Origin: Enterobacter wuhouensis
Lineage (GTDB): Bacteria > Pseudomonadota > Gammaproteobacteria > Enterobacterales > Enterobacteriaceae
Length of the DNA stretch: 64,000 bases
Direction of reading: 5' to 3'
Assembly: GCF_004331265.1 (NCBI RefSeq)
Contig: NZ_SJOO01000005.1
Coordinates: 62,001 to 126,000 of the forward strand
Within the stretch, counting starts at the first letter, position 1, and each line of letters starts with the position of its first letter. A program made the translations under genes and the position numbers. The notes under the pieces were generated by a model. It saw only the letters and a program-made list of their open reading frames with translations. It was not told where the DNA came from and searched no databases. Of the stretch, positions 63,913-64,000 are shown piece after piece.

Positions 63913-64000
63913 CTATTTGTTAGTGAATAAAAGGTTGCCTGTAAAATTACAAAAACCTTACGCAGCGTCAAGCGGAATCGTGTCAATCATTGCGACAAAT

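Overview
The window is chromosomal DNA from an enteric bacterium of the Enterobacteriaceae. Almost every protein is a close match to an Escherichia coli K-12 protein I recognise. The extra genes (a lone IutA-like receptor, a REP-associated transposase, CSS-domain EAL proteins, a GH31/GPH sugar operon) and the moderately high GC fit the Enterobacter cloacae complex or a near relative. That assignment is an inference from memory of protein sequences; no marker gene such as rRNA is present.

Left block (1-39290). This follows the E. coli 25-minute order: fhuE, hinT-ycfL-lpoB-thiK-nagZ-ycfP, ndh, ycfJ, comR/bhsA, ldtC, mfd, ycfT, lolCDE-nagK-cobB, potABCD, pepT, roxA, phoPQ, purB-hflD-mnmA-nudJ-rluE, icd. 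Three insertions interrupt it: an orphan aerobactin-type receptor between ycfJ and comR, a degenerate EAL-HDOD protein between cobB and potD, and a REP-flanked RAYT transposase between pepT and roxA.

Accessory islet (39290-41930). An AT-rich segment sits exactly at the 3' end of icd. It carries a pore-forming colicin-like gene under a LexA box, a convergent E1-type immunity gene, and at its far end a degraded second copy of the icd 3' end plus its terminator. This looks like the scar of an element that integrated at icd, the site E. coli uses for prophage e14. It is the strongest candidate for something new in the window.

Right block (41930-64000). The order jumps to E. coli genes of the 40-minute region and its relatives: ymjA, a divergent pair of CSS-EAL phosphodiesterases, yeaQ, the tiny membrane proteins YoaK and YoaJ, dgcP, yoaF, yeaO, a glutamine-amidotransferase-like protein, nimT/nimR, yeaL, a GH31 glycosidase with a GPH symporter, yoaI, yeaK, yeaGH, mipA, yeaE, yeaD and gapA. 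The icd islet therefore also marks a synteny breakpoint relative to E. coli.

Themes. Envelope maintenance is well represented (LpoB, LdtC, NagZ, NagK, LolCDE, MipA, BhsA), as is stress and nutrient sensing (PhoPQ, YeaGH, YoaI, Fur-linked receptors). Four proteins with GGDEF or EAL domains lie in the window, three of them within 42.2-47.3 kb. Readable regulatory sites include FNR (ndh), Fur (iutA-like), a CRP-type site inside the bhsA promoter, PhoP (phoPQ), PurR (inside purB), LexA (colicin), PhoB (yoaI) and sigma-54 (yeaG). No rRNA, tRNA or CRISPR array was seen.
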